A stretch of 53,712 nt of DNA, from assembly GCA_030622135.1 (NCBI GenBank), contig JAUXGL010000005.1, forward strand, positions 1-53,712, in the 5' to 3' direction. Numbering within the stretch: the stretch's first letter is position 1; the number at the start of each line of letters is the position of its first letter. Shown piece after piece: positions 19,507-28,242 of the stretch. Below the pieces are notes generated by a model. The model saw nothing but the letters and a program-made list of their open reading frames with translations, ran no database searches and was not told where the DNA came from. Made by a program: the position numbers and the translations under genes. The DNA is from Deltaproteobacteria bacterium (lineage in GTDB: Bacteria > Myxococcota > B64-G9).

Positions 19507-21199
19507 ATACCTGCCGACTTTCGAGTTCGAGGGGAATCTGCAAAAGATCTCCCTCCCGATGCTTATCGCCCACATACTGGACGAGCGGCTCACCGGAATG
19601 CTGCACATCGAAGCGGAGGAAACTACCCAGTGGATTTATTTCGAGGACGGGTTCCCCGCCGGTGTCCATGCACCCCACTCGCAAGACTTCCTGGGCTCGG
19701 TCCTGCTGGAAATGGGAATTTTGGACGATGCCGGTTTCAACGAATCCCTGATGATCATAGCGCAGACCAAGCAGCTACAAGGCGAGATCCTGCTCAAGAC
19801 GGGCAAGATCACCGAGGAGCAACTGGAGCACGCGCTCTCATTGCAACTCGCCCGCAAGCTGGCTAAAATGTTTACCCTCAAGACCGGCGACTATCGTTTC
19901 GTTGAGGACGAAGATCTCCCGTCTCCCATGGAACCGATCCGCATCAACCCATACTCGCTGATCCTCAACGGTATCAAGAACTGCTACAGCACGGACGACC
20001 TGAAGAAGGGCCTGGGTTCCCTGGTGGGAAAGTCCTGCAAGCTAACCTCCGAGTTCCACGAGCGCAGAGACCTGTTCGAGCTGCCGGTCGATGAAATGAA
20101 CGAAGTCGCGTTGCTCCGCGAGTTCCATCTGCCCCAGGACTTCGTCCGCCGCTCCGACCAGGGAACCACGTGGGCCATGATGATGCTGATGGCGTTGCAA
20201 AGTTGCGGAATGCTGGAGCTTGGAAGGCCCGACCAGGCAATTGAGTTCGCCGCGGCAAGCGTGAAACCGCCCGAACCCGCAAGCGGAGCGCACCCAGGGG
20301 CAGCGCACAAACCGCGGGAGCAGAGCGGCACTCGTGGCGAGCCCGCCCAAAGACCGGCGCCCATACCGGCAGCGGCCCGACCTCAAAAGGCCGCGAGGCC
20401 GGCGACGCCACCGAAGTCGAAACCGCGTAAGGCCGCTGCCCGGCCATCGCCGCAAAAGACGGCCGGATCGAAAGTGCCCCGCGACCTCACAAAAAAGATC
20501 CAGGAGAAGCACCGGAATATCCAGAGCGTCAACCTCTTCGAGGTCCTGGAGGTGTCAGCGAAAGCCAGCACTGAGCAAATCAAGAGATCCTTCCTGAAGC
20601 TGGCCAAGACCTTCCACCCCGACCTGGTCGCCAGCAGCGGGGACAAAGCGATCATCGATCGGATGGACGAGATCTTCGCCCGGCTCAACGAGGCCCACGA
20701 AATCCTGACCGACCCCAAGCGCCGCATGGAGTATGAACGCGCGCTGGCCGCGGAAAACCGGCCAACGGGAGCACGCCCGCAGGAGGCCCGGATCCACTAC
20801 GAAAAAACGCTAGTCTTCTACAAGAAGAAGGATTACCACAATGCCGCCAAGACCATCCAGCGTGCCACCGAGCTGGATCCGGAAAACGCCGACTACCTGG
20901 CCTACCAGGCGTGGATCGACTTCCAGAAGTGCGAGCAGAACGAAGCAAACACCCGCAAGACCAAGAGCGATCTTTACCAAATCGTGAGGATGAACAAGAA
21001 ATCCTTTCCCGCGGTCAGGTTCCTCTCGCTCCTGTACAATAAGCTCGGCGACATGGATGACTACGAGAAGTGCCTGTTGATGGCCAGCCGGCTGAACTCC
21101 AAGGATATCGAAGTCACCCGGGAACTGCGCCTGCTCCAGACCCGCAAGAAGAAAGCAGCCAAGCACGGACGGTTTCTAGGAATCAAGTTCAAAAAGTAG
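19496..21199 (+). CDS. DUF4388 protein with J-domain and TPR-like C-terminus
   Basis: 567 residues. Seen: an N-terminal DUF4388 (PATAN-like) domain at about 8-150 (GMLHIEAEETTQWIYFEDG); a Pro/Ala/Lys-rich low-complexity linker at about 255-330; a J-domain at about 345-415 with intact HPD (residues 374-376); and TPR-like helices to the end (YHNAAKTIQRATELDPEN). DUF4388 proteins in delta-type bacteria are linked to signalling and motility. An intact HPD means it could stimulate a DnaK-type chaperone. It overlaps the glucosaminidase gene by 11 bases. A related protein at 26590-28230 has the same layout but a degenerate J-domain. Confidence 0.85.
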   Translation: MDAEYLPTFEFEGNLQKISLPMLIAHILDERLTGMLHIEAEETTQWIYFEDGFPAGVHAPHSQDFLGSVLLEMGILDDAGFNESLMIIAQTKQLQGEILLKTGKITEEQLEHALSLQLARKLAKMFTLKTGDYRFVEDEDLPSPMEPIRINPYSLILNGIKNCYSTDDLKKGLGSLVGKSCKLTSEFHERRDLFELPVDEMNEVALLREFHLPQDFVRRSDQGTTWAMMMLMALQSCGMLELGRPDQAIEFAAASVKPPEPASGAHPGAAHKPREQSGTRGEPAQRPAPIPAAARPQKAARPATPPKSKPRKAAARPSPQKTAGSKVPRDLTKKIQEKHRNIQSVNLFEVLEVSAKASTEQIKRSFLKLAKTFHPDLVASSGDKAIIDRMDEIFARLNEAHEILTDPKRRMEYERALAAENRPTGARPQEARIHYEKTLVFYKKKDYHNAAKTIQRATELDPENADYLAYQAWIDFQKCEQNEANTRKTKSDLYQIVRMNKKSFPAVRFLSLLYNKLGDMDDYEKCLLMASRLNSKDIEVTRELRLLQTRKKKAAKHGRFLGIKFKK

Positions 21200-21242
21200 A
21201 CCCCAATCTCCCACTGGTGCCCCTACGTTTCGGGATAACATA

Positions 21243-21270
21243 TTGACTACCCAGGGGAACTCAATATACG
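21243..21270 (+). promoter_or_regulatory. Candidate orphan promoter in the DnaJ-rpoZ intergenic region
   Basis: TTGACT (21243-21248), 16 bases, TATACG (21265-21270). No coding gene follows on this strand; the only thing downstream is the structured region at 21313-21500. The predicted start would be near 21277. Confidence 0.35.
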
Positions 21271-21312
21271 CGGTGCCACTATACTGGTGAGATAATTTTC
21301 TCGTGGTCCTCT

Positions 21313-21500
21313 CGCAAGTGTGCGGTTTTGCGCCGTCCGATGAAACGGACGGTGTAAGTGTCTCTTTTTACGCGGGAGACGCGTTTTTTGCTGCACCCTT
21401 GTGGTGTTGGGATCGACCGGAAATGGGGTGGGAGATCCTGGGTAGACCCGGCCGCTGCACAACTTATGGGCCCAGACAACCGCACGGTCAATTATGCGAC
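21313..21500. ncRNA. Candidate structured noncoding RNA next to rpoZ (strand unresolved)
   Basis: The gap 21200-21524 has no gene but is full of pairing. GTGCGGTT (21320-21327) pairs with AACCGCAC (21478-21485) to close a 166-base domain, and outside it CGCA (21313-21316) pairs with TGCG (21495-21498). Inside are a perfect hairpin CCGTCCG/CGGACGG (21333-21352, loop 6), ACGCG/CGCGT followed by six T (21370-21389), CACC/GGTG near 21395 and GGATC/GATCC near 21413-21440. A plus-strand promoter lies at 21243. On the minus strand CATAAT (21491-21496) would start RNA exactly at the closing helix. Overall size and shape recall 6S RNA, but I cannot confirm any family. The T-run hairpin might simply be a terminator for the plus-strand gene. 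Confidence 0.35.
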
Positions 21501-21524
21501 TGGCGGGTAGACGCCGATGCGGGG

Positions 21525-21737
21525 CTAGTCTGTAGAGTCGTCTTCGAGAGGATCTTCCCTGTAGCGAACTTTTCCGGCGGCAATCTCCCTCAAGGAGATG
21601 ATGGCAACTTTGTTCTTCGCGCTAACCAGCGGACGGGCACCGTCTAGCAACTGGCGGGTGCGCCGGGTGGCCAGCAGCACCAGAGCAAACCGGTTGGGTA
21701 CATTCCGCAAGCAATCTTCAACTGTTACACGAGCCAT
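21525..21737 (-). CDS. rpoZ: RNA polymerase omega subunit
   Basis: 70 residues from the ATG at 21737. Seen: [26 protein letters not shown] and [15 protein letters not shown], the full conserved omega core that wraps the C-terminal end of beta-prime. Length is normal for delta-type omega. An AAGGAG ribosome binding site precedes the ATG, which is why I reject the upstream start at 21761. A sigma-70-like promoter is visible at 21774-21802. It follows the DUF4340 gene by 84 bases on the same strand but seems to have its own promoter. Confidence 0.93.
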   Translation of the reverse strand: MARVTVEDCLRNVPNRFALVLLATRRTRQLLDGARPLVSAKNKVAIISLREIAAGKVRYREDPLEDDSTD

Positions 21738-21773
21738 GGTCAAAACTCCTTGATCGGTCAAAAAAGCCGGAGA

Positions 21774-21802
21774 AGTCTAGCACCGCAAAAATCGCGACAC
21801 AA
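21774..21802 (-). promoter_or_regulatory. Candidate rpoZ promoter
   Basis: On the minus strand TTGTGT (21802-21797), 17 bases, TAGACT (21779-21774), about 36 bases before the rpoZ ATG. Both boxes match consensus at four of six positions. Confidence 0.45.
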
Positions 21803-21821
21803 GCTTAATCAGGGGCCGGCT

Positions 21822-23264
21822 TCACTTCTCGGCCTCGAGATCCTTCACACCTTCCAAAAAACGCTCGACTTTCTTGCCGTCCAGCAGACACACCTGGGGC
21901 CGGGCGGTTCCGATCGCATAAGTACCCGCGGGCGTGCTTTTTCCAATCCTCACGGCCCCCAATTCCCGATCGTCCCGACCGTACAGGGTAATTGTCCTGG
22001 TCGGCTGGTCCAGGCCGAACACCCCCAGATCCACTTTCTGCTTGTCGCCGGCAAACTTGACGGCCTGCAGGCCCGAGAGGCCGGAGAGAAACGAGTTGAC
22101 CTTGTAACTCTCAGCCTTTACCGAGCGGGGGGAAACCAGCGTCCAGGTCTCAACCGTCCGCGGCGGCCGGCCCGGCTCGGCGGGCTGTTCTTCTACCTCC
22201 TTCTCCAGCACCAGCAACTGCTTGTCCGAGGCCGACTTGATCTTGAACACCTGCCTGGATTCGAACCGCAAGGGAGCCTTGGCTTGGAGATCGAAAGGGG
22301 TCTTCTGGAGGTTTTTCAACTGGTACTCGCGAACCTCGGCCACCGGCCCCGCGGGCTGCAGGCGAGCAAATGTTTTTCCCCGGTTGGACTTCAGCGTACC
22401 TCTTCCCAGAACAACGGCCCGGCGGGCCGAGTCCGGGCCGAGGAAAATCTCCACCGTGGTCGCCGGCGGCTGGAGCCCATAGGCCTCCAGACCCGCTTTC
22501 TCGCCCACGGGAAAGGCAGTGGCCCGCAAGTTCGATACGGTGTCGAGGATCCGGTTCACCTCACCCTGGTCGGCCTGGTCTTTCAGGGGAGCAGTGAGCC
22601 GCCAGGCTTCCCCCTCTTTTTCCAGCTCGATCTTGTCTCCCTGGCCACCCAGGGTCAGTCGACGCGCCAGGCTTTTCTCGAAGCCAACCAACTCCTTGCG
22701 CCTCAGATCGAAGGTTTTCTTGAGCAGAGAGTCTTCCACGTAGCCCTTCACCAGCAAGACTTCCTCGTCGCCTCCGCGCTGAACGTAGAGACGGTTATCA
22801 AAGGCGCTCTGCTTGCCAACCAGCAGCGACTGGGACTTCGCATCCTTTGCGGTCAGGACGATCTTTCCCCGAGGGGGATCGAGCCCGTAAACGGAAAGAG
22901 GCTCCCGGTCCCTTCCCTCGATCACCCGTTCGGACTCCAGCCGGTCCACCACGCCCAGCAAGCTGTTGATGGTGGTATTGTCTCCGTCCGTCTTCACCGG
23001 CTCGACCAGCGTCCAGACAAAAAGACCCTTATCGTCCCGCCCGGTCCTCTCGACAACCGTGCGCCGGCCGTCCCGCTCCAGCACCAGGCGAGTCACCTGC
23101 TCCTGGTCGAAGCGCAGCACCTCGCGGGCTTTCGACTCGGCACGCCTTTCGTTCTTATCGGCCGCATAAACACCGAAATAGGCGACCAGGCATAGGCCGG
23201 TGATAAACAGCAACCCCAGGGCGGCTTTTATGAGGGTCCGGGTGCGATAGGACATGGAAGCCAC
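21822..23264 (-). CDS. DUF4340 protein of a Gld-type ABC exporter operon
   Basis: About 480 residues. Seen: one transmembrane helix near the N-terminus (LGLLFITGLCLVAYFGVY), then a long extracytoplasmic beta-rich region with repeated units of the type VERDGRRTVVER and SLLVGKQSAFDNRLYVQ, as in DUF4340. This family is encoded next to GldG-like ABC auxiliary proteins. I place the start at the GTG that overlaps the TAG stop of the upstream gene (23264), 8 bases after GGAGG. An in-frame ATG lies at 23255. It is the last gene of the ATPase-permease-GldG-DUF4340 operon. Confidence 0.8.
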   Translation of the reverse strand: MASMSYRTRTLIKAALGLLFITGLCLVAYFGVYAADKNERRAESKAREVLRFDQEQVTRLVLERDGRRTVVERTGRDDKGLFVWTLVEPVKTDGDNTTINSLLGVVDRLESERVIEGRDREPLSVYGLDPPRGKIVLTAKDAKSQSLLVGKQSAFDNRLYVQRGGDEEVLLVKGYVEDSLLKKTFDLRRKELVGFEKSLARRLTLGGQGDKIELEKEGEAWRLTAPLKDQADQGEVNRILDTVSNLRATAFPVGEKAGLEAYGLQPPATTVEIFLGPDSARRAVVLGRGTLKSNRGKTFARLQPAGPVAEVREYQLKNLQKTPFDLQAKAPLRFESRQVFKIKSASDKQLLVLEKEVEEQPAEPGRPPRTVETWTLVSPRSVKAESYKVNSFLSGLSGLQAVKFAGDKQKVDLGVFGLDQPTRTITLYGRDDRELGAVRIGKSTPAGTYAIGTARPQVCLLDGKKVERFLEGVKDLEAEK

Positions 23265-24853
23265 TACGACCACCTCCGCATCTGCCAGACGGCGATTCCG
23301 AAAGCCAGAATGAAAAGCGGCAGAATGTCGGTGGTGAAAAACGTGATGAACTTCATCTGAGACTCGTTCAAGCGCAGCAGGGAAGCGGCTCGGAAACGCG
23401 GGCGAATGGCGATCTTCTTCTCCTCGAATGTCAACCAGGCCAGTGTGTTCATCACCAGGTTGCGATTGAAGGGAAACACTCGATAGGCGGCGTCCACCAC
23501 CAGCAGCGAGGACCCGAATACGGCCAGGCGCGGTCCGGGCCCACTACCTCCGGCCGGCTGCACCTCCGCCACCGCCGCCAGAGGGACCGGGCCGGGGGTA
23601 TCCTTCCCTTGATCGAAGGTGACCGAGATCTGCTCCCCCCCGGTGATTGTATCGGTTTCCGCCCAGGCGTGGTTGCTCGAGGCCGCCAGCTCGGTAACCT
23701 CGATTCCCTGCGGCGGACTGAGGGACTTCTTCACCGAGCGGGTCATGGGAAAGATCGCCTGGAGTTCGTTCAGCATCACCACGCCGCCCTTGAAAAACCG
23801 CGAGAAAACCGGATGGGTCCGGGGATAGCGCATGGGATCGGTAACCACCTCGAGAGGGCGGCGGCTCTGGGTGTAAATAACCGTGTCCCGGCCCACGACG
23901 ATGCCGTAGTCCTTCAGCAACCCGGCCGGTGACAACGAGTCGCCCACCCCCAAAAATGCCAGCAACCGTCCCCCGGACCGCAGGAAATTGTCCAGGCTCT
24001 CGATCTCGTCCTCGATCAGATCTTCTTTAGGACCCGCCAGCACCACCACCTCGCAGGCGGCGGGCACCCGGGGCTGCTCGAGCAACGAGATCGCATCGGC
24101 CCAGTAGCCCTCGCTCAGAAGGTCTTGTTTCAACAGCGAGAGGATCCCCCGGGGATCCTCGCCTTCCAGCGCCTTCTCGCCGTGACCGGTGGTAAAGCAG
24201 ATCTTCTTCTTGTCCCCCGAGGCGGTGATCTTTACCAGGGCGGTGGTGATAACCTCCTCGGGACCGCTCTGGCCTTCCTCCCCCAGCCTGACCCGCTCCT
24301 CCCTTTCCTGGTACCGGACGATGATCCTGGGCCCGTTCTGATGGATCTTGTGCTGCTCCACCAGGTCCTGCCGAACCACCGGATCGATAAATTCGAACAC
24401 GAAGTGACTGGAGCCGTACCGGTAGCGTTCGAAGAAGTTCTGCAGCAACCCGTACTCGCGTTCCTTGGGCCCATAAAACGCCGTAACCGTCACGTCGGCT
24501 TCCAGCTCTTCGAGAATCTTGGTGGTCTGATCGGAAAGCGAGTAGATCCTCTGCTCGGTCAGATCCCGGCTCCACGGGTGCTTGTGGGCGGCGTAGTTGA
24601 CGATCGCCACACCCGCCAGGGCCATGAGCGTGAAAAGTGCGGTGAATCCCCCGTAAAAGGCGGAACGTCCCTGGAACCTCTCCCGGATTCCCCGGAAGTT
24701 GGTGGACAGCCAGAAGGCGATCAGCACCAGGCCGAAGATCAGCTTGGCCACCAGAACCCAGGTGAACTGCCAATCCCAGAGAAACAGGGTCAAGGGAGCC
24801 GAAAGCAGCGAGACCAGACCGACGATACCCGCTATCCGCCCGAGCTTGATCAT
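23264..24853 (-). CDS. GldG-like ABC exporter auxiliary protein
   Basis: About 529 residues from MIKLGRIAG. Seen: two N-terminal transmembrane helices (about 10-30 and 35-50) and a third near 75-95; a large extracytoplasmic domain with SLSDQTTKILEELEADVTV and VVVLAGPKEDLIEDEIESL, typical of the ABC_transp_aux/GldG family; and a last transmembrane helix before the C-terminus (LPLFILAFGIAVW). Bacteroidete GldG works with GldA and GldF in gliding; homologues in other phyla are of unknown substrate. The ATG at 24853 has GAGGAGG upstream and the gene starts just after the permease stop. Confidence 0.85.
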   Translation of the reverse strand: MIKLGRIAGIVGLVSLLSAPLTLFLWDWQFTWVLVAKLIFGLVLIAFWLSTNFRGIRERFQGRSAFYGGFTALFTLMALAGVAIVNYAAHKHPWSRDLTEQRIYSLSDQTTKILEELEADVTVTAFYGPKEREYGLLQNFFERYRYGSSHFVFEFIDPVVRQDLVEQHKIHQNGPRIIVRYQEREERVRLGEEGQSGPEEVITTALVKITASGDKKKICFTTGHGEKALEGEDPRGILSLLKQDLLSEGYWADAISLLEQPRVPAACEVVVLAGPKEDLIEDEIESLDNFLRSGGRLLAFLGVGDSLSPAGLLKDYGIVVGRDTVIYTQSRRPLEVVTDPMRYPRTHPVFSRFFKGGVVMLNELQAIFPMTRSVKKSLSPPQGIEVTELAASSNHAWAETDTITGGEQISVTFDQGKDTPGPVPLAAVAEVQPAGGSGPGPRLAVFGSSLLVVDAAYRVFPFNRNLVMNTLAWLTFEEKKIAIRPRFRAASLLRLNESQMKFITFFTTDILPLFILAFGIAVWQMRRWS

Positions 24854-24870
24854 TTTCCCGCTCCTCCTCA

Positions 24871-25650
24871 CTACCGCCATCGTTGCGCTTCAAGGGCGCG
24901 GTGGGTAAGGAACACGCCCAGAAAAACCAGCGATAGGTAATAGACCAGATCCTTCGAATCGATCACGCCCTTGGCGAAACTCCGGATGTGCTCGATGGCA
25001 CTCATGCCGCTGAGCAAGTCTCGGGTAACCCCGGTATTATCCGTGGCCGCCCATCCCACCACCCAAAGCAACAAGAGGGTGCAGAAGGTGATGGCGGCCG
25101 CGACGATCTGCGAGCTGGTCAGCGACGAAATGAACAAACCGATAGCGGTGAAAGCGGCCCCGACCAGGAACAACCCCAACAAGCCCGTGAACACGGTCGA
25201 CCACTCCGGGCCTCCGTGCTCCGCATAGGCCCAAACCAGTACGGGATAGACAACCACCAACACCACCATGACCAGGACAACCACCAGGATCGACAGGTAT
25301 TTACCCACCGCGATCTGGAAGGGAGTGACCGGACTGGTCAGCAACAACTCGAACGTCCGGGAACGACGCTCCTCGGCAATCAGGCGCATGGTGACGAACG
25401 GCACCACGAAGATCAAGATAACCGCAACGTTGTAAAACAGGGGCTGGAGAACTTGATCGGTAAAGTTCATGTACTGCAGCATCTGCGGCCGCATCTGCGT
25501 GGCGATCATGATCTGGCGCTGAAACTCGGAAAGGATGCGCAGGAAGAAAAAGCTCGAAACGATCGTGAAAACCGTCAAGGCCACGTAGGCCACCGGAGTA
25601 GCGAAGGTGATCTGGAGTTCCTTGCGGAAGATGGCGAGGATGTTTCGCAT
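24871..25650 (-). CDS. ABC-2 type transporter permease (GldF-like)
   Basis: 259 residues. Seen: six hydrophobic segments, beginning with ATPVAYVALTVFTIVSSFFF and including VILIFVVPFVTMRLIAEERR, where the EER-R motif is the coupling region typical of ABC-2 permeases of the GldF/NosY class. It begins 21 bases after the ATPase stop and ends 17 bases before the GldG start. Together the products should form an exporter or a membrane machine with an extracytoplasmic GldG/DUF4340 part. No motility function can be concluded from sequence alone. Confidence 0.88.
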   Translation of the reverse strand: MRNILAIFRKELQITFATPVAYVALTVFTIVSSFFFLRILSEFQRQIMIATQMRPQMLQYMNFTDQVLQPLFYNVAVILIFVVPFVTMRLIAEERRSRTFELLLTSPVTPFQIAVGKYLSILVVVLVMVVLVVVYPVLVWAYAEHGGPEWSTVFTGLLGLFLVGAAFTAIGLFISSLTSSQIVAAAITFCTLLLLWVVGWAATDNTGVTRDLLSGMSAIEHIRSFAKGVIDSKDLVYYLSLVFLGVFLTHRALEAQRWR

Positions 25651-25671
25651 TCCGGCCTCCCGTTCCTAATC

Positions 25672-26379
25672 CTATTGCTGGGTCAACTCGAAGAAAGTCT
25701 GCTCCAGCGACATCTCCTCGGTAGTGAGATTCTCCAGGCTGTCATCCGCCACGATCAGGCCCCGGTGGATGATCACCACCCGGCTGCAGATCTGGGCCAC
25801 CTCGGGAAGAATGTGGGTGGACAGAATCACGGTATGGTTCTCCGACAGTTTCCGGATCAAGCCCCGGATCTCGACGATCTGGTTCGGGTCGAGACCGATG
25901 GTGGGCTCGTCCAGGATGAGCACTTCGGGATCGCCCAGCAGTGCCTGCGCCACACCGATACGCTGGCGAAAACCCTTGGAAAGATTTCCGATCCGGCGGC
26001 GGCGCACCTCCCCCAGGTTGCAGGTAGCCAGCACCCGATCCACCTCGTCGGCGAGCTGCTTGCGGGGAATCGCCTTCAGCCGGCCCACGAACCGGAGAAA
26101 GGCGCTCGTGCTCATGTCCTCGTACAGCGGCGGCACCTCCGCCAGATAACCCACTCGCCTCTTCGCCTGAAGGGGCTGTTCGAAGACATCGTAGCCGGCC
26201 ACTTTGGCCCGGCCCGAAGTCGCCGGCAGGGCACCGGTGAGAATCCGCATGGTGGTGGTCTTTCCCGCACCGTTGGGTCCGAGAAAACCCAGCACCTCTC
26301 CCCGGTCCACCTTGAAGCTGATGCCGCCGACGGCCACCAGCCGGTGATAGCGCTTGACCAGGTTGGACACCTCGATCAT
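25672..26379 (-). CDS. ABC transporter ATP-binding protein (GldA-like)
   Basis: 235 residues from MIEVSNLVKRY. Seen: Walker A GPNGAGKTTTMRI, Q-loop GYLAEVPPLYEDM, signature LSKGFRQRIGVAQ (with K in place of the usual second G), Walker B VLILDEPTIGLDP and the switch His in ILSTHILPE. It drives the permease encoded next. I start at 26379 because GGGAGGAAGTGTC precedes that ATG and the frame upstream to 26475 runs through the promoter. Confidence 0.92.
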   Translation of the reverse strand: MIEVSNLVKRYHRLVAVGGISFKVDRGEVLGFLGPNGAGKTTTMRILTGALPATSGRAKVAGYDVFEQPLQAKRRVGYLAEVPPLYEDMSTSAFLRFVGRLKAIPRKQLADEVDRVLATCNLGEVRRRRIGNLSKGFRQRIGVAQALLGDPEVLILDEPTIGLDPNQIVEIRGLIRKLSENHTVILSTHILPEVAQICSRVVIIHRGLIVADDSLENLTTEEMSLEQTFFELTQQ

Positions 26380-26434
26380 GACACTTCCTCCCACGAAGCC
26401 CACTACCTCGGAATACCGGGGTCTTTTGCCGATT

Positions 26435-26463
26435 CGGATACTGTATGTCCGGCCGAATGTCAA
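26435..26463 (-). promoter_or_regulatory. Promoter of the ABC exporter operon
   Basis: On the minus strand a perfect TTGACA (26463-26458), 17 bases, TATCCG (26440-26435). The ATG lies 56 bases further. A second TTGACA-like box sits 12 bases upstream because GTCAAGCTCGGT / GTCAAACTCGGT is tandemly repeated at 26459-26482. Confidence 0.55.
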
Positions 26464-26549
26464 GCTCGGTGTCAAACTCGGTGTCGGTGAATCGGTATCT
26501 CAATCCTCCTCGTCCAGGCTGGGCCTGGCGCAATAAAAACTCCCAGAAA

Positions 26550-26579
26550 TTGACGATCCCCGACCGGGTCTGCTAACTT
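26550..26579 (+). promoter_or_regulatory. Candidate promoter for the DUF4388/J-like operon
   Basis: TTGACG (26550-26555), 18 bases, TAACTT (26574-26579). The ATG at 26590 is about 10 bases from the -10 box, again suggesting a very short or absent leader. Confidence 0.4.
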
Positions 26580-26589
26580 TATAGGACGG

Positions 26590-28230
26590 ATGGATAAAGA
26601 ACGAAAACTGTACCTTCCCTACCTCCTCAGCGCCCTGTCGCGAGCGTCGTTCGAGGGAGAACTCACCCTCGTGGAGGGGGACATACAGCGCACTCTCCTC
26701 TTTCGCGGCGGCAAGCCGATCAACGTCATCTCGCGGCTCCAGAATGAAACTCTGGGCCGCATCCTGATGGAGGAAGGCAAGATCTCCTCGGCGGACTACA
26801 ACAAGCTCCTCCAGCAATTGCTGATAACCAAGAAGCCCACCGGCGAGACCCTCATCGCAATGGGCCTGCTGGGACCCCAGGACGTGTACCTGGCCCTGGA
26901 GTTCCAAACGCGCAAGAAGCTCCTCAACTGCTTCAAGATGGTCGACTTTGGATTCAGCCTAAAGCAGAAGTCGATCCCTCCGGAAGAGATGATCGCCAAC
27001 CTGGAGGTCGAGGAAACCATCTTTACCGGCATCCAGACGTTCTACTCGGTTGACCGGCTGCTGTCCGAGTTCCCGGTAGACGAAGAAACCGTTTTCCAGT
27101 CGCGCAAGCTCCCGCAGGAACGCACGATCAAGATGGGCCCCCGGGAAAGCAAGCTCTACCGCTCCATCGGGACCGGCAACTCGATGAACAAACTGATGGT
27201 CGTCGAGAGCGACCTGCAGCAACTTCTCTCGACGCTCTATGCCCTGCACGCGCTGCACCTACTGAATGTCGCCGGCGTCTCCCGTCCATCGACGAAGGAT
27301 CTTGAGCTACCCGACCTAGAAGACGAGGAACCCGCCCCGGCAACCACCCCATTCGCGCCCGCACCGCAAGCGGCAGCTAAGCAGACCCAAAGGCGCCGCA
27401 CCCCTGAAAAGACCGGGCCGCTAAAGAACGCGGCAAACCGCGGAAGCGAAGCAGCAACCTTGGGTGAACCCGCGCCCAGATCACATCCCCGCGCCCCCAC
27501 CCTAAACGACGTCCTGCAAAACAGCGGAGTCACCGCCCAGCTGGCCGAAAAGGTATTGTCCCTGTCCCGTGGAGATCATTTCACGATACTGGAAGTTCCC
27601 CGGAACATCCCGACCCACGAGCTCAAGAGTGTTTTTTATGCGGTGCTGCGGAAGTACAAGCTGCAGGACATCAACTCCTCCTATTCATCCGACAAGGACC
27701 GCGATATGGCCCAACGGCTGCTCGACCGAGCCACCGTGGCATACCGTGTGCTGGAAAACGAGGAAACCCGGAAAGCATACGTCCGGGCACTCAAGCAAAA
27801 CGAAGATCTCCAGTCCAGCAAGGTCCCCCCTCGCATTCTGGCCGACGTGGAAGCCCAAAAGGGAGAACTCGCCTGCGGCGCCAAGCGCTACCAGGAGGCC
27901 ATGGATTTTTACGTGGAAGCCATCAAGCTGTACCCCAACGAACCCAGCTACTACTTTGAACTGGGCCTGGCCGGATACAATAAAGCCCTGGGAGAAATTC
28001 CAGAAGCCCAGAGAATCCCGGACCGCATCCGCAAGCCGTTTTTGAAGGCCATGGCCATGAATCCCCGCTACGACATGCCGCGTCTGTATCTGGGATACAT
28101 CTCGAAGCGAAATGGCGACCAGAAGAGAGCCTTGAAAGAATTCGAGGGCGTCGTGGAGTGCAACCCGGAGAATTCCCGGGCCCGGTCGGAGATCCGCATC
28201 ATGAAAAGGCGCCTGGAAGACGACAAATAA
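26590..28230 (+). CDS. DUF4388 protein with degenerate J-domain and TPR
   Basis: 546 residues. Seen: an N-terminal DUF4388 domain at about 5-135 (GELTLVEGDIQRTLLFRGGK); a Pro/Ala-rich linker at about 235-305; a J-domain-like helical region at about 325-400 (HFTILEVPRN, MAQRLLDRATVAYRVLENE); and TPR helices (AKRYQEAMDFYVEAIKLYP). In the J-like region the HPD triplet needed to activate DnaK is replaced by LQD, so chaperone stimulation is unlikely. It is a paralogue in layout of the protein at 19496-21199. It is followed after 12 bases by a pseudo-receiver-PilZ gene. Confidence 0.82.
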   Translation: MDKERKLYLPYLLSALSRASFEGELTLVEGDIQRTLLFRGGKPINVISRLQNETLGRILMEEGKISSADYNKLLQQLLITKKPTGETLIAMGLLGPQDVYLALEFQTRKKLLNCFKMVDFGFSLKQKSIPPEEMIANLEVEETIFTGIQTFYSVDRLLSEFPVDEETVFQSRKLPQERTIKMGPRESKLYRSIGTGNSMNKLMVVESDLQQLLSTLYALHALHLLNVAGVSRPSTKDLELPDLEDEEPAPATTPFAPAPQAAAKQTQRRRTPEKTGPLKNAANRGSEAATLGEPAPRSHPRAPTLNDVLQNSGVTAQLAEKVLSLSRGDHFTILEVPRNIPTHELKSVFYAVLRKYKLQDINSSYSSDKDRDMAQRLLDRATVAYRVLENEETRKAYVRALKQNEDLQSSKVPPRILADVEAQKGELACGAKRYQEAMDFYVEAIKLYPNEPSYYFELGLAGYNKALGEIPEAQRIPDRIRKPFLKAMAMNPRYDMPRLYLGYISKRNGDQKRALKEFEGVVECNPENSRARSEIRIMKRRLEDDK

Positions 28231-28242
28231 GGAGTGGCCAAA

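Noticed and set aside
21313-21500. Firm annotation as 6S RNA
   Set aside because: The closing helix and size fit, but I cannot match conserved 6S bubble sequences by eye, and the strand is uncertain; left as a candidate.
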